Positions 32,352 to 40,182 of a stretch of 64,000 nt of DNA are shown piece after piece. The first letter of the stretch is position 1. The number at the start of each line of letters is the position of its first letter. A program made the position numbers and the translations under genes. The DNA is from Salegentibacter sp. 24 (lineage in GTDB: Bacteria > Bacteroidota > Bacteroidia > Flavobacteriales > Flavobacteriaceae): contig NZ_SNWE01000020.1 in assembly GCF_004362395.1 (NCBI RefSeq), positions 17,736 through 81,735 of the forward strand. Reading direction: 5' to 3'. The notes under the pieces were generated by a model, which was not told where the DNA came from, made no database searches, and saw only the letters and a program-made list of their open reading frames with translations.

Positions 32352-33134
32352 TTAAAAATCTTTTTTCCCCGCCAGTCTTAGCATTCCCCAAACCGGAATG
32401 AACACCCAGGCTAACAAAACAATAAAACTTATTAGGCTTCCTTTAGTTGTACCGAAGAATTCTTTAAATACCGCACCAGTATATCCGAGCAAGGCCGAAA
32501 TATCCAACTTCAATAAAATCAAAGTACGACTTAGATCTATGGGATTGAGCACGCTGGCAACCAAAGCAAAATCTTCTAAAGGATATTCCTGAAAATACAT
32601 TAAAAGCAGTAGGAATAAGCCGTCGTATATAATGGCCAGGAATAGCCACATTACAATGGCCATACCAAAACCCTTAATCTTATTTTCAAATTTTAGGGCA
32701 ATTCCGAAAGAAAGTGCAGTAAAAATAAAGGTCAAAAAAGCACCTACTACCAATAAAGAAAAGAAATCCCAGATGGCGGAAGATTCAAAAAGTCCATAAA
32801 TAATAAAAGGAATTCCCAGTCCCAGCACCAGGCTCAATGCAAGTGAAATAGCCACCCCTAAATACTGACCTAAAAAAATATGCCTTCGGGCAATAGGCTG
32901 GGCCAAAAGCAATTCGGTAAACTCCCGGGAATTATAGAAATACATTATACCAAAAATGGTCCCAATAAGGGGGACCAAAACAATAACGACATTCATCAAT
33001 GTAATAATGGCATTGGAAAGGTCATTATTCAAAAACAATAAAACTAACCCCAGTAAGAGGTAAAAAAAGAAATAAACGAAACTCCAGCGACTTCTGAAAA
33101 GATCAAAAAAACTGTATTTTAGAATTTTATACAT
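32352..33134 (-). CDS. nosY: NosY-type ABC permease
   Basis: A 260-aa membrane protein with six predicted TM helices (first at about 20-38, last at about 235-253), of the ABC-2 type seen in NosY. It works with NosF and NosD in maturing the Cu site of nitrous oxide reductase, probably moving a sulfur species or copper-related substrate. Its start overlaps the end of nosF by 8 bp. It is the last gene of the nos operon, convergent with the Crp/Fnr gene. Confidence 0.9.
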   Translation of the reverse strand: MYKILKYSFFDLFRSRWSFVYFFFYLLLGLVLLFLNNDLSNAIITLMNVVIVLVPLIGTIFGIMYFYNSREFTELLLAQPIARRHIFLGQYLGVAISLALSLVLGLGIPFIIYGLFESSAIWDFFSLLVVGAFLTFIFTALSFGIALKFENKIKGFGMAIVMWLFLAIIYDGLFLLLLMYFQEYPLEDFALVASVLNPIDLSRTLILLKLDISALLGYTGAVFKEFFGTTKGSLISFIVLLAWVFIPVWGMLRLAGKKDF

Positions 33135-33837
33135 GGGTGGGTGAGGTTAAGATTTGGGCTATAGCGTGTTCAAGGTCATCCTGCCTGGTTGCAGCTTTTA
33201 GTTCACTTACGCTACCATTAAAATAAATTACACCTTCCAAAATAAATAAAATCCGATCGGCAGTTTCTTCCACAAAATTCATAATATGGGAGGTGATAAT
33301 TATAGTCTTCCCCGCTGCCTTTTCTCTTCCCAGGAGTTCCCTGAGTTTGATCAAAGAAGCAGGATCCAGACCTGAGGTAGGCTCATCTAAAATAATAAGC
33401 GGACTGTCAAACATAAAACAAAGCACGATATTCACCTTTTGACGGGTACCACCCGAGAGCTGGCTTAATTTTTTATCCAAGAAGCTTTGAATGCCGAAAA
33501 AAGCAATCAATTCTTCGTCCCGTGCAGGTTTTCCTCTTAAGTCTTTAATCATTCCAATTAGTTCTTTTACCTTAAGGTTTCCGGGGAAATTAGCGATCTG
33601 GGGGAGGTAATCAATTTCTTTACGATAATCACTTTGACCTCGAATTTCCTTTCCATTTACAGCTATTCCCCCTTTTTGGGGAATAACCATACCTAATAAA
33701 CTTTTTATAAGCGTAGTTTTTCCTGAACCGTTTGGCCCCAGTACCGCTATTATACCCGGGATATTTGTTTCCAGGTTTAGGCCGTTTAACACCTGTTGCG
33801 AGCCAAAACGTTTATAAAGATTCGTTACCGTTACCAT
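33127..33837 (-). CDS. nosF: NosF-type ABC ATPase
   Basis: A 236-aa ATP-binding subunit: Walker A GPNGSGKTTL (about 34-43), signature LSGGTRQKV (about 127), Walker B LIILDEPTSGLDP (about 147-160) and switch His in ITSHIM. It partners with NosY and NosD for CuZ assembly in the periplasm. The gene overlaps nosY by 8 bp at its end and nosD by 7 bp at its start, so the three are translationally coupled. Confidence 0.93.
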   Translation of the reverse strand: MVTVTNLYKRFGSQQVLNGLNLETNIPGIIAVLGPNGSGKTTLIKSLLGMVIPQKGGIAVNGKEIRGQSDYRKEIDYLPQIANFPGNLKVKELIGMIKDLRGKPARDEELIAFFGIQSFLDKKLSQLSGGTRQKVNIVLCFMFDSPLIILDEPTSGLDPASLIKLRELLGREKAAGKTIIITSHIMNFVEETADRILFILEGVIYFNGSVSELKAATRQDDLEHAIAQILTSPTHV

Positions 33838-35066
33838 TGTATTTTTTTTATAAAAGGTTGACTATCCAGGACATCGGCCGGGGTAAATATGGGAGAAACT
33901 TTTTCTGAAAATTCAATTAGATCAATAAACAAACTTCTAAGCATTACGATACTCTCTGGGGTTTTGTTTACTAAATAAGAAAACAAGCTCACCGGACGAT
34001 ATGGTATATCGCCAAAACTGTCCTTATCCAGATCATAGCCAGAATAATTACTCCAAAAATTTCCGTTGAAGCTATTTTCGTTACTGTGGCCGTGATAGGT
34101 GAGGTCAAATGAATTATATAAAAAGTTATTTCGCTTAAAGACATTCCTATAACATCCACCTCTAATTTTTACCGCATAGCCGTTACTCTTAAAATTGTTT
34201 TCGATGTAATTAATACGGCTGGTATTATCGGCGCTAATCCCTACGGTATTTTCTTCAAAAGTATTTTGTATTAATTCTGAATCAGTAATTTCTTTTAACA
34301 ACAACCCATAAGAAGCACTCCCCCAGTTATTTTTAAAGGTATTGCGATACATTTTTATATTTTTAGAATACATCACCGCTACTCCGGCACCATTGTTTTC
34401 AAAAAGATTCCCGGAATAAATATTTCCATCAGAAAACATAAAATGAAGCCCGTATCTTAAATTGTTTTTACAAACATTATTTTTGATCTCAGCATTATCG
34501 CTAAACTCCAGGTAAATTCCGTCACGAACACCCTCCACCTGGTTATCCTCAATATGCATTTCTGAAGTTTTCCAAAGATGAATCGCGTTCCCGGAATGTG
34601 CCTGGCTTTTAGCATTGCCACTGAATTTATTCCCGATAATCCTTCCGTTTTTCGAGCGCTCTATTAATATTCCGAAGAAAATTTTATCAAAACGATTGTT
34701 TTTTATTTCAAAATTGGCTGAATTACTGATCAAAATGGCAGCAAAATCACTGGTATGACTCCTTCCAATATTGATGATTTTAAAACCTTCAATTCTAAAT
34801 GCTTGAGCACTTACAATAATTGCATACCCCTGCATTTGAGCATCAATGACCGGAAAATCTTCCCCGATCAGCACCAGGGATTTATCTTTTATACTGATAT
34901 TATTCTCCTTGTAAAGACCGGATTTCACTCTAATTGTGTCTCCCATTTCGGCCATTTCAACTGCATCTTTTACCGAACTGATCTCACAACTTTTACATAC
35001 CGTAATTTCCCCGCCGTAAAAGTTGAATCCGATAAAAATTAGGAATATAAGGAGCAAAGCTTTCAT
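33831..35066 (-). CDS. nosD: NosD, periplasmic parallel beta-helix protein
   Basis: A 411-aa protein with a signal peptide (about 1-18, LLIFLIFIGFNFYGG) followed by a long run of beta-helix (PbH1) coils with the N-N ladder pattern (for example ISNSANFEIKNNRF, FSDNAEIKNNVCKNN, SKNIKMYRNTFKNN) ending in a NosD-type tail (NGNFWSNYSGYDLDKDSFGD). Length agrees with NosD. It assists copper centre maturation of NosZ together with NosF/NosY. A Cys pair near the mature N-terminus (VCKSCEIS) is notable. Confidence 0.93.
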   Translation of the reverse strand: MKALLLIFLIFIGFNFYGGEITVCKSCEISSVKDAVEMAEMGDTIRVKSGLYKENNISIKDKSLVLIGEDFPVIDAQMQGYAIIVSAQAFRIEGFKIINIGRSHTSDFAAILISNSANFEIKNNRFDKIFFGILIERSKNGRIIGNKFSGNAKSQAHSGNAIHLWKTSEMHIEDNQVEGVRDGIYLEFSDNAEIKNNVCKNNLRYGLHFMFSDGNIYSGNLFENNGAGVAVMYSKNIKMYRNTFKNNWGSASYGLLLKEITDSELIQNTFEENTVGISADNTSRINYIENNFKSNGYAVKIRGGCYRNVFKRNNFLYNSFDLTYHGHSNENSFNGNFWSNYSGYDLDKDSFGDIPYRPVSLFSYLVNKTPESIVMLRSLFIDLIEFSEKVSPIFTPADVLDSQPFIKKIQW

Positions 35067-35072
35067 ACCTGA

Positions 35073-35480
35073 TTAATTCAATTGGTTTTTTAATTCTTCC
35101 CAGGCCTGGAGATTCCCTCCTTTACGGCTTTGCTTTTTCACTGCAGCAAGATTTGCTCCCATGGGACTTCTTAAACTGTCATGTTGAACAAATCCTGCTT
35201 CAGTAACGGGGAGCATATTACCTGGCTTATCATAATTGGCAACCAAAATGAAGGAGGTTTGGTAATCCTTCTGAAATATATCATGAACCATACATTCGAT
35301 GGCATCATATTTATACTGCTTCCCTTTATCGGTTACCAATTGGGCCGCGAAGGCCTGATCTACAATAGTCATTTGACAAAAATGACAATTGTCTACACCA
35401 TAATTTATGGGTTCAGGTTGAAAACTACAGGCCGAACATAAGAATATCAGGCCTATTATTGCAAGAGAGAATTTCATCAT
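35073..35480 (-). CDS. nosL: NosL, copper-binding lipoprotein
   Basis: A 135-aa lipoprotein (GLIFLCSACSF, lipid Cys near 18) with the NosL metal motif CHFCQMTIVDQAFAAQL and the following YDAIECMVHDI. NosL delivers Cu(I) to apo-NosZ. The ATG at 35480 overlaps the stop of the upstream membrane gene (ATGA), a coupling that favours it over the longer start at 35513. It lies 6 bp before nosD. Confidence 0.9.
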   Translation of the reverse strand: MMKFSLAIIGLIFLCSACSFQPEPINYGVDNCHFCQMTIVDQAFAAQLVTDKGKQYKYDAIECMVHDIFQKDYQTSFILVANYDKPGNMLPVTEAGFVQHDSLRSPMGANLAAVKKQSRKGGNLQAWEELKNQLN

Positions 35481-36091
35481 CTGTGATTTTTGAATGCCTT
35501 TTTTCTTATCCACCAGGCGATTAATGTTAGAAACATACCCACAAACATTAGATAAGCACCGATTCTTGGATAGGAATGGGCCGTAAAATTTAATATGTCC
35601 TGAGTACCCAGTAAAGGAGGTTTATAGTTGATCGGATTACCTTCCTTATCCGTTAATTTTATAATAGCTTTCGGGTCTAAATCGGTGCCATAATCTAACA
35701 ACCAATTATTAAAATCATACATTCCCAGCGTTCCCAGAATGATCATTAAAATAAACCAACCCAAAAACCAGGAAGGATGAATTTTCTTAAAAAAGCCTAG
35801 TAAACCAACTAAAACTCCTAAAGCGGCCATCACGGCTATTACCATTGGGAATACCTGAAACTCCCACATTTCTTCTGGTTTTGGAATTTTCTTCATCCCT
35901 ATATAATGGTTTACCCCGTCTATATTTTGAATATCAAATTCTTCTTCCCCTACAATCCCGCTAATGAATATGTCCATCCCCATTGGATCGGGATATTGCG
36001 GCGCGGCAAGTCGTATATTCCAAAGAGGGAAATAAAACAGGCCTAACAATAAGAGCGAGCCGATAATCATTAAAATTGCCGAGCGTTTCAT
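35477..36091 (-). CDS. nos-cluster membrane protein of unknown function, 204 aa
   Basis: An integral membrane protein with one N-terminal TM (about 5-24), a periplasmic loop containing IDGVNHYIGMKKIPKPEEMW, two central TMs (about 83-100 and 107-125), another loop and a final TM (about 178-196). The loop residues NHYIGM and the Met/His-rich context would suit copper handling. I do not recognise a named family; similar genes appear to accompany nosZ in Bacteroidota clusters, from general knowledge. It lies between nosZ and nosL with an ATGA overlap to nosL, so it belongs to the maturation set. Confidence 0.75.
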   Translation of the reverse strand: MKRSAILMIIGSLLLLGLFYFPLWNIRLAAPQYPDPMGMDIFISGIVGEEEFDIQNIDGVNHYIGMKKIPKPEEMWEFQVFPMVIAVMAALGVLVGLLGFFKKIHPSWFLGWFILMIILGTLGMYDFNNWLLDYGTDLDPKAIIKLTDKEGNPINYKPPLLGTQDILNFTAHSYPRIGAYLMFVGMFLTLIAWWIRKKAFKNHR

Positions 36092-36156
36092 AAGCTTAGG
36101 TATTGTTTATTAAATCTGGAGTTATAAAAAGTCATGGTTTTGTGGAACTTTTAAAA

Positions 36157-36196
36157 TAAAGGAGGGCGCAATCTATTTTAGGTCAACCCTCCTTTA
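36157..36196 (-). terminator. Hairpin between nosZ and the accessory nos genes (attenuator-like)
   Basis: TAAAGGAGGG (36157-36166) pairs perfectly with CCCTCCTTTA (36187-36196) across a 20-nt loop. On the minus strand a TTTATTTTAA tract follows. It sits 22 bp after the nosZ stop and before the next gene, so it may stop part of the transcripts or protect the nosZ 3' end. Confidence 0.6.
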
Positions 36197-36217
36197 TAAA
36201 AAAACCACCTTCAACTA

Positions 36218-38182
36218 TTAACTTTTATATTCGTCGTCCAAGCCCCATTTCATCGGGGTGTTGCTTCCTTTAGGAGAAACCCGTATATAACCCTGCATTT
36301 CCTGGTGCAGCGCCGAGCAGAAATCGGTACAATAGAATGGCCATATCCCTGGTTTTTTAGGTTCCCAGGTAATCGTTTTTGTTTGCCCGGGCATAATTAA
36401 TAATTCAGAAGTATTGGCACCAATGACTGAGAAACCATGGGGTACATCAAAATCCTGTTCCAAATTGGTAACGTGGAAATATACCTTATCGCCCACGTGA
36501 ATACCTTCCAGGTTATCAGGAGCAAAATGGCTTCGTACCGTGGTCATAGAAACATGTACTTCATTTCCATCCCGGACCATTTTGGTTTCGCTTTCATTAA
36601 GTGCTGCATACTTATGTTTATTTTCATCAAGTCGATAAATCTTTTTGGAATTTTCTTTGATTTTATCGGCCTTAATAGCAGCTGCATAATGCGGTTCGCC
36701 ATGAGTTGGGAAATCCAACAGTAATTCCATTTTATCCCCTGAAATATCAAACAATTGTGCTGAATGCTCTAATTCAGGACCGGTAGGTAAATAGCGATCT
36801 TTGGTAATCTTATTCAAGGTTATCATATATTTCCCTTCAGGTTTCCTTGAATTCCCTCCGGGAATCATAAGGTGCCCAACAGAATAATAACTTGGCTCTC
36901 TATCCAGAACTTCCCAGGTGCCTAATTTCCATTTCACTGCTTCGGAGGAAATAAAAAATGTAGTATAAGCATTCCCTTTGTCATCAAATTCCGTATGCAA
37001 GGGGCCTAAACCTGCATTTTTTACAATGCCGGCCAATGTAGATTCAAAACTCAGGATTGGAATTCCGTAGGCCTCACCATCAAATTCCTTATTTTCAATA
37101 GCCTTTAGCATCTTGCTAAATGAATGCACCGTAAGGTCACTGGAGAGTTTTCCGTTACCGATAATATATTCCCCCGATGGATCTACATCACAACCGTGAG
37201 GAGACTTAGGTGTTGGCATAAAAAATACTGCTCCAGGGACCTGGCGAGGGTCTACTCTAAGCACTTCGTTTTTAGTTGTTGAGACCGTTGTTTGCGTACT
37301 GTGATCAAACACATTATGAACATACTCTGCTTCCATTTTCTGGCCGCCACCATTTTCCACATATTCACTTATTTTTTTCCAATTTACCGCAGCGATAAAA
37401 TCCTTATCATTTTGTGAGGCATTTACTTCCTGCATCGTATGTGCTTCCTCCGTGTTATAGGTAGTAAAGAAAAACCAACCATGAGAATCTCCACGACCCG
37501 GATGGGAAAGGTCATAATTAAATCCGGGCATATCCAGTTGAAAATCAATTTCCATATGGCCTTTATCATCTACTGCAATAAAAGTCAGGGGACCTTTGAA
37601 ATTACCCTTCATCTCATTTATAGGCATATCCTTTTGCGGATAAGGAACTGAAAATCGGGTTCCGGCCACCACATATTCAGTATTTTCAGTAACATAAGAA
37701 GAAGAGTGGTTCCCTGCACTGTGAGGAATTTCAATGATTTCCTCTGTTTCAAAGGTTTCCAGGCTTATCCTGGCTATTCTTGGCGTATTATTTTCGTTGA
37801 TAAAAATCCAGCGACCGTCTAATTCTCCATTGGTTTGAGAAATATCAGGGTGGTGAGCATCACCCCAGGGTACCATTCCAAACGAGGTCTTTAACATATC
37901 CTTGGTTTCTTCAGAATAACCGTAACCATTGGTCGGGAATTGAGAAAATACAGGAATTTCTTTTAACATTCTTCCAGATGGAAGTCCGTATACGGTAATA
38001 TTGCCACTATACCCGCCCGATAAAAAGGCGTAATATTCGTCGTGTTCTCCCGGACTTACATACACCTTTTCAGCCGCGCTGGAAGCCATCGCACCCGATT
38101 TTTCGCCTTCTTTATTTTGATTACACGAAGTAAAGCTCGCCATAAGTACAAGAGCGGCTATGATATTTTTAATTGGTTTCAT
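36218..38182 (-). CDS. nosZ: Nitrous oxide reductase NosZ, clade II lipoprotein form
   Basis: Reduces N2O to N2 in the periplasm. 654 aa: lipoprotein signal (LVLMASFTSCNQ) in place of a twin-arginine leader, a seven-bladed propeller with CuZ histidines (GDAHHPDIS, GRGDSHGWFF, PKSPHGCDVDP, GLGPLHTEFD, GEPHYAAAI) and a C-terminal cupredoxin domain with the CuA set FYCTDFCSALHQEMQGY (C-x3-C-x3-H-x2-M). The Sec/lipoprotein export and the gene neighbours mark clade II (atypical) NosZ. The ATG at 38182 starts the signal peptide. It follows a cytochrome c lipoprotein gene, the probable electron donor, and precedes nosLDFY. Confidence 0.96.
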   Translation of the reverse strand: MKPIKNIIAALVLMASFTSCNQNKEGEKSGAMASSAAEKVYVSPGEHDEYYAFLSGGYSGNITVYGLPSGRMLKEIPVFSQFPTNGYGYSEETKDMLKTSFGMVPWGDAHHPDISQTNGELDGRWIFINENNTPRIARISLETFETEEIIEIPHSAGNHSSSYVTENTEYVVAGTRFSVPYPQKDMPINEMKGNFKGPLTFIAVDDKGHMEIDFQLDMPGFNYDLSHPGRGDSHGWFFFTTYNTEEAHTMQEVNASQNDKDFIAAVNWKKISEYVENGGGQKMEAEYVHNVFDHSTQTTVSTTKNEVLRVDPRQVPGAVFFMPTPKSPHGCDVDPSGEYIIGNGKLSSDLTVHSFSKMLKAIENKEFDGEAYGIPILSFESTLAGIVKNAGLGPLHTEFDDKGNAYTTFFISSEAVKWKLGTWEVLDREPSYYSVGHLMIPGGNSRKPEGKYMITLNKITKDRYLPTGPELEHSAQLFDISGDKMELLLDFPTHGEPHYAAAIKADKIKENSKKIYRLDENKHKYAALNESETKMVRDGNEVHVSMTTVRSHFAPDNLEGIHVGDKVYFHVTNLEQDFDVPHGFSVIGANTSELLIMPGQTKTITWEPKKPGIWPFYCTDFCSALHQEMQGYIRVSPKGSNTPMKWGLDDEYKS

Positions 38183-38222
38183 ACGATTGGTTTTTATATT
38201 CAAAATTGAGATTCAGGTAACA

Positions 38223-38738
38223 TTAGTTTTCAGCATCATACTGTCTAAAATATTCCACAATTGATCTGGCTTCATCTTCCTTTAGGCCCTGGTCAGCCAT
38301 TATGGCCATATTGGATTCCACCATTAACCTTTTTGCGATAGGGTCTTTTTTAATCATTTCTTCAGGGTTAAGGATCATATTCATGATCCATTCAGGGGAG
38401 CGCCTCTGGGTTACCCCAACCAGTGCAGGACCGACAAATTTCTTATCCATCTTATGACAGGCAGAGCACATATTTTTGAAGATAACCGCTCCCTGATTTG
38501 CCATTTCTGAATCAATACCTTCAGGAAAATCCAAAGATTTTACAGGTCCGATACCCTTATTGGACAAATCGTCCCCAGCCTTATCTGGAGTACTAATGAC
38601 TTCAGTTTCTTTTTCTTGAGTTTCTGATGAATAATCATCTAAACTAATATTCTCTTTCTCGTCTTTCTCAGAATTACCGCAGGCCATAAACGAAAACACT
38701 AAAGTTAAAGTCAGGCCTATTTTTACAATTAATTTCAT
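38223..38738 (-). CDS. c-type cytochrome lipoprotein leading the nos operon
   Basis: A 171-aa lipoprotein (LVFSFMACGNS) with an acidic linker (about 24-75) and one cytochrome c domain: heme site MCSACHKMD (CxxCH) and likely axial Met in VESNMAIMADQGL. It is the natural electron donor candidate for NosZ, 41 bp upstream of the nosZ start. A longer frame reaches 38783, but the promoter palindrome and -7 box end at 38763, so transcription would begin near 38757 and the ATG at 38738 must be the start. Confidence 0.9.
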   Translation of the reverse strand: MKLIVKIGLTLTLVFSFMACGNSEKDEKENISLDDYSSETQEKETEVISTPDKAGDDLSNKGIGPVKSLDFPEGIDSEMANQGAVIFKNMCSACHKMDKKFVGPALVGVTQRRSPEWIMNMILNPEEMIKKDPIAKRLMVESNMAIMADQGLKEDEARSIVEYFRQYDAEN

Positions 38739-38762
38739 AATGATTGATTTTGATTTCAATGG

Positions 38763-38806
38763 TAAAGTTACCGGAGAAGTCAACCCTATTTTATGACCCC
38801 AGTCAT
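38763..38806 (-). promoter_or_regulatory. Crp/Fnr-type site and promoter of the cytochrome c-nosZ operon
   Basis: ATGACCCCAGTCAT (38793-38806) is a perfect 5-bp half-site palindrome (ATGAC/GTCAT). On the minus strand TAACTTTA (38770-38763) matches TAnnTTT at the -7 position, again with 36.5 nt from site centre to box end. Confidence 0.65.
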
Positions 38807-38995
38807 ATCGAAAAATAAAACTTGGTAAATGACTATTTATTAACCGGCCGGTACCATTAATCAGCCCACTATAGAAAAAATTATACCGCTAAAATGTCAA
38901 AAAAGAAAGAATCAAAATTTCATTTACAGATGAATAACCAAAAATCTTACATTATCTTTATAGTAATTAAATCACTGAAAAACAACAAGCCACCA

Positions 38996-40090
38996 ATGCG
39001 AATAGCCCTTGCCATATTGATTGGATTACACGGGGTCATCCATCTTTTTGGATTTTTAAAGGCATTTGGAATTATAGAATTCAACGCAATTGCTCAGCCA
39101 ATTTCCAAAAGCTTTGGCATGTTATGGTTAGTAGCTTTCATCTTATTGAGCGTGACCCTGAGCCTATTGATAATCAATTTTCGTTATTGGTGGATCATAG
39201 GAATTGCTGGCGTGATGCTATCCCAGTTTTTAATTTTTAATTATTGGAACGAAGCCAAATTCGGAACCATCTTAAACCTGATAATTCTTGCATGCGCCTT
39301 AATAGCATTTTCAACATTAAATTTTCAAAGAAAAATAACTGCTGAAATAGATCAATTGCTAACCCAATCTCAACAACCAGAGAAAATACTCGTCACAGAG
39401 CAAATGATTTCAACGCTGCCTGAAGCTGTTCAAAAATGGCTTCTAAGTTCTGGAATTGTTGGCCAGGAACTAATTCAAAATATATATCTGGAGCAGAATA
39501 TTAAAATGCTGATGAAACCAGAGCAAAGAAAATGGACCACAGCCAGGGCTAAACAATATTTTACCGTTGACCCTCCGGGTTTTATTTGGTCCGTCAAACT
39601 AAACATCAGACCAGGCATTTCCATTGTAGGGCGTGATAAATTTGTAGCCGGCAAAGGAGAAATGATTATAAAACTATTCTCTATTTTTCCAATTGCAAAA
39701 GCTCAAGGCAGCCCGAAAATAGATCAGTCTACATTACAAAGGTATTTAGCTGAAATCGTTTGGTTTCCATCTGCAGCTACAAGCTCTTATATAACATGGG
39801 AAGCGATCGATGAATTCTCCGCCAGGGCCACGATGAACTATAAAGGAACAAAGGCTTCTGGTGTGTTTTATTTTGACAACCATGGAAATTTTAAAAAATT
39901 TATAGCGATGCGCTACAAAGAAGCCAGCGATCTAAAGCCCACTAAATGGATCGTTAGCGCAACTAAAATAGAAAAACGCAATGGTATTAGTATACCCGTA
40001 GCATCCAAAGTTTCCTGGAAGTTAGACAGTGGAGACTGGACCTGGTTAAAGCTGGAAATATCAGAATTAAAATACAATTGTATTAAGTGA
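38996..40090 (+). CDS. DUF6544-like membrane-anchored protein
   Basis: A 364-aa protein. The N-terminal part has four predicted TM helices (about 2-25, 42-62, 66-84, 89-108). The C-terminal part (about 130-364) is a soluble domain with motifs VQKWLLSSGI, KWTTARAKQYFTVDPPGFIW, IVWFPSAATSSYITWEAI and ARATMNYKGTKASGVFYFD, as in the DUF6544/DUF6920 group. Function is unknown. A longer frame opens at 38894, but the ATG at 38996 starts the hydrophobic segment directly and is preferred. It is divergent from the nos operon and ends before a terminator. Confidence 0.8.
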   Translation: MRIALAILIGLHGVIHLFGFLKAFGIIEFNAIAQPISKSFGMLWLVAFILLSVTLSLLIINFRYWWIIGIAGVMLSQFLIFNYWNEAKFGTILNLIILACALIAFSTLNFQRKITAEIDQLLTQSQQPEKILVTEQMISTLPEAVQKWLLSSGIVGQELIQNIYLEQNIKMLMKPEQRKWTTARAKQYFTVDPPGFIWSVKLNIRPGISIVGRDKFVAGKGEMIIKLFSIFPIAKAQGSPKIDQSTLQRYLAEIVWFPSAATSSYITWEAIDEFSARATMNYKGTKASGVFYFDNHGNFKKFIAMRYKEASDLKPTKWIVSATKIEKRNGISIPVASKVSWKLDSGDWTWLKLEISELKYNCIK

Positions 40091-40142
40091 GGCCTGAGAA
40101 AAAGATGCAGGAAAGCTGGATTGCTATTATATATATTGATGG

Positions 40143-40181
40143 TGGAGCTAATCCCTCCCTAGGCTCCATGTTTTTATTTTC
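40143..40181 (+). terminator. Terminator of the DUF6544-like gene
   Basis: TGGAGC (40143-40148) pairs with GCTCCA (40163-40168), followed by TGTTTTTATTTT. It separates convergent genes ending at 40090 and 40183. Confidence 0.65.
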
Positions 40182-40182
40182 G

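Noticed and set aside
36218..38182. Classical clade I (Tat-exported) NosZ
   Set aside because: There is no twin-arginine leader; a lipoprotein signal is present and the operon layout is that of clade II.
38739..38783. N-terminal extension of the nos cytochrome c
   Set aside because: The promoter palindrome and -7 box overlap this region, so transcription starts too late to include it.
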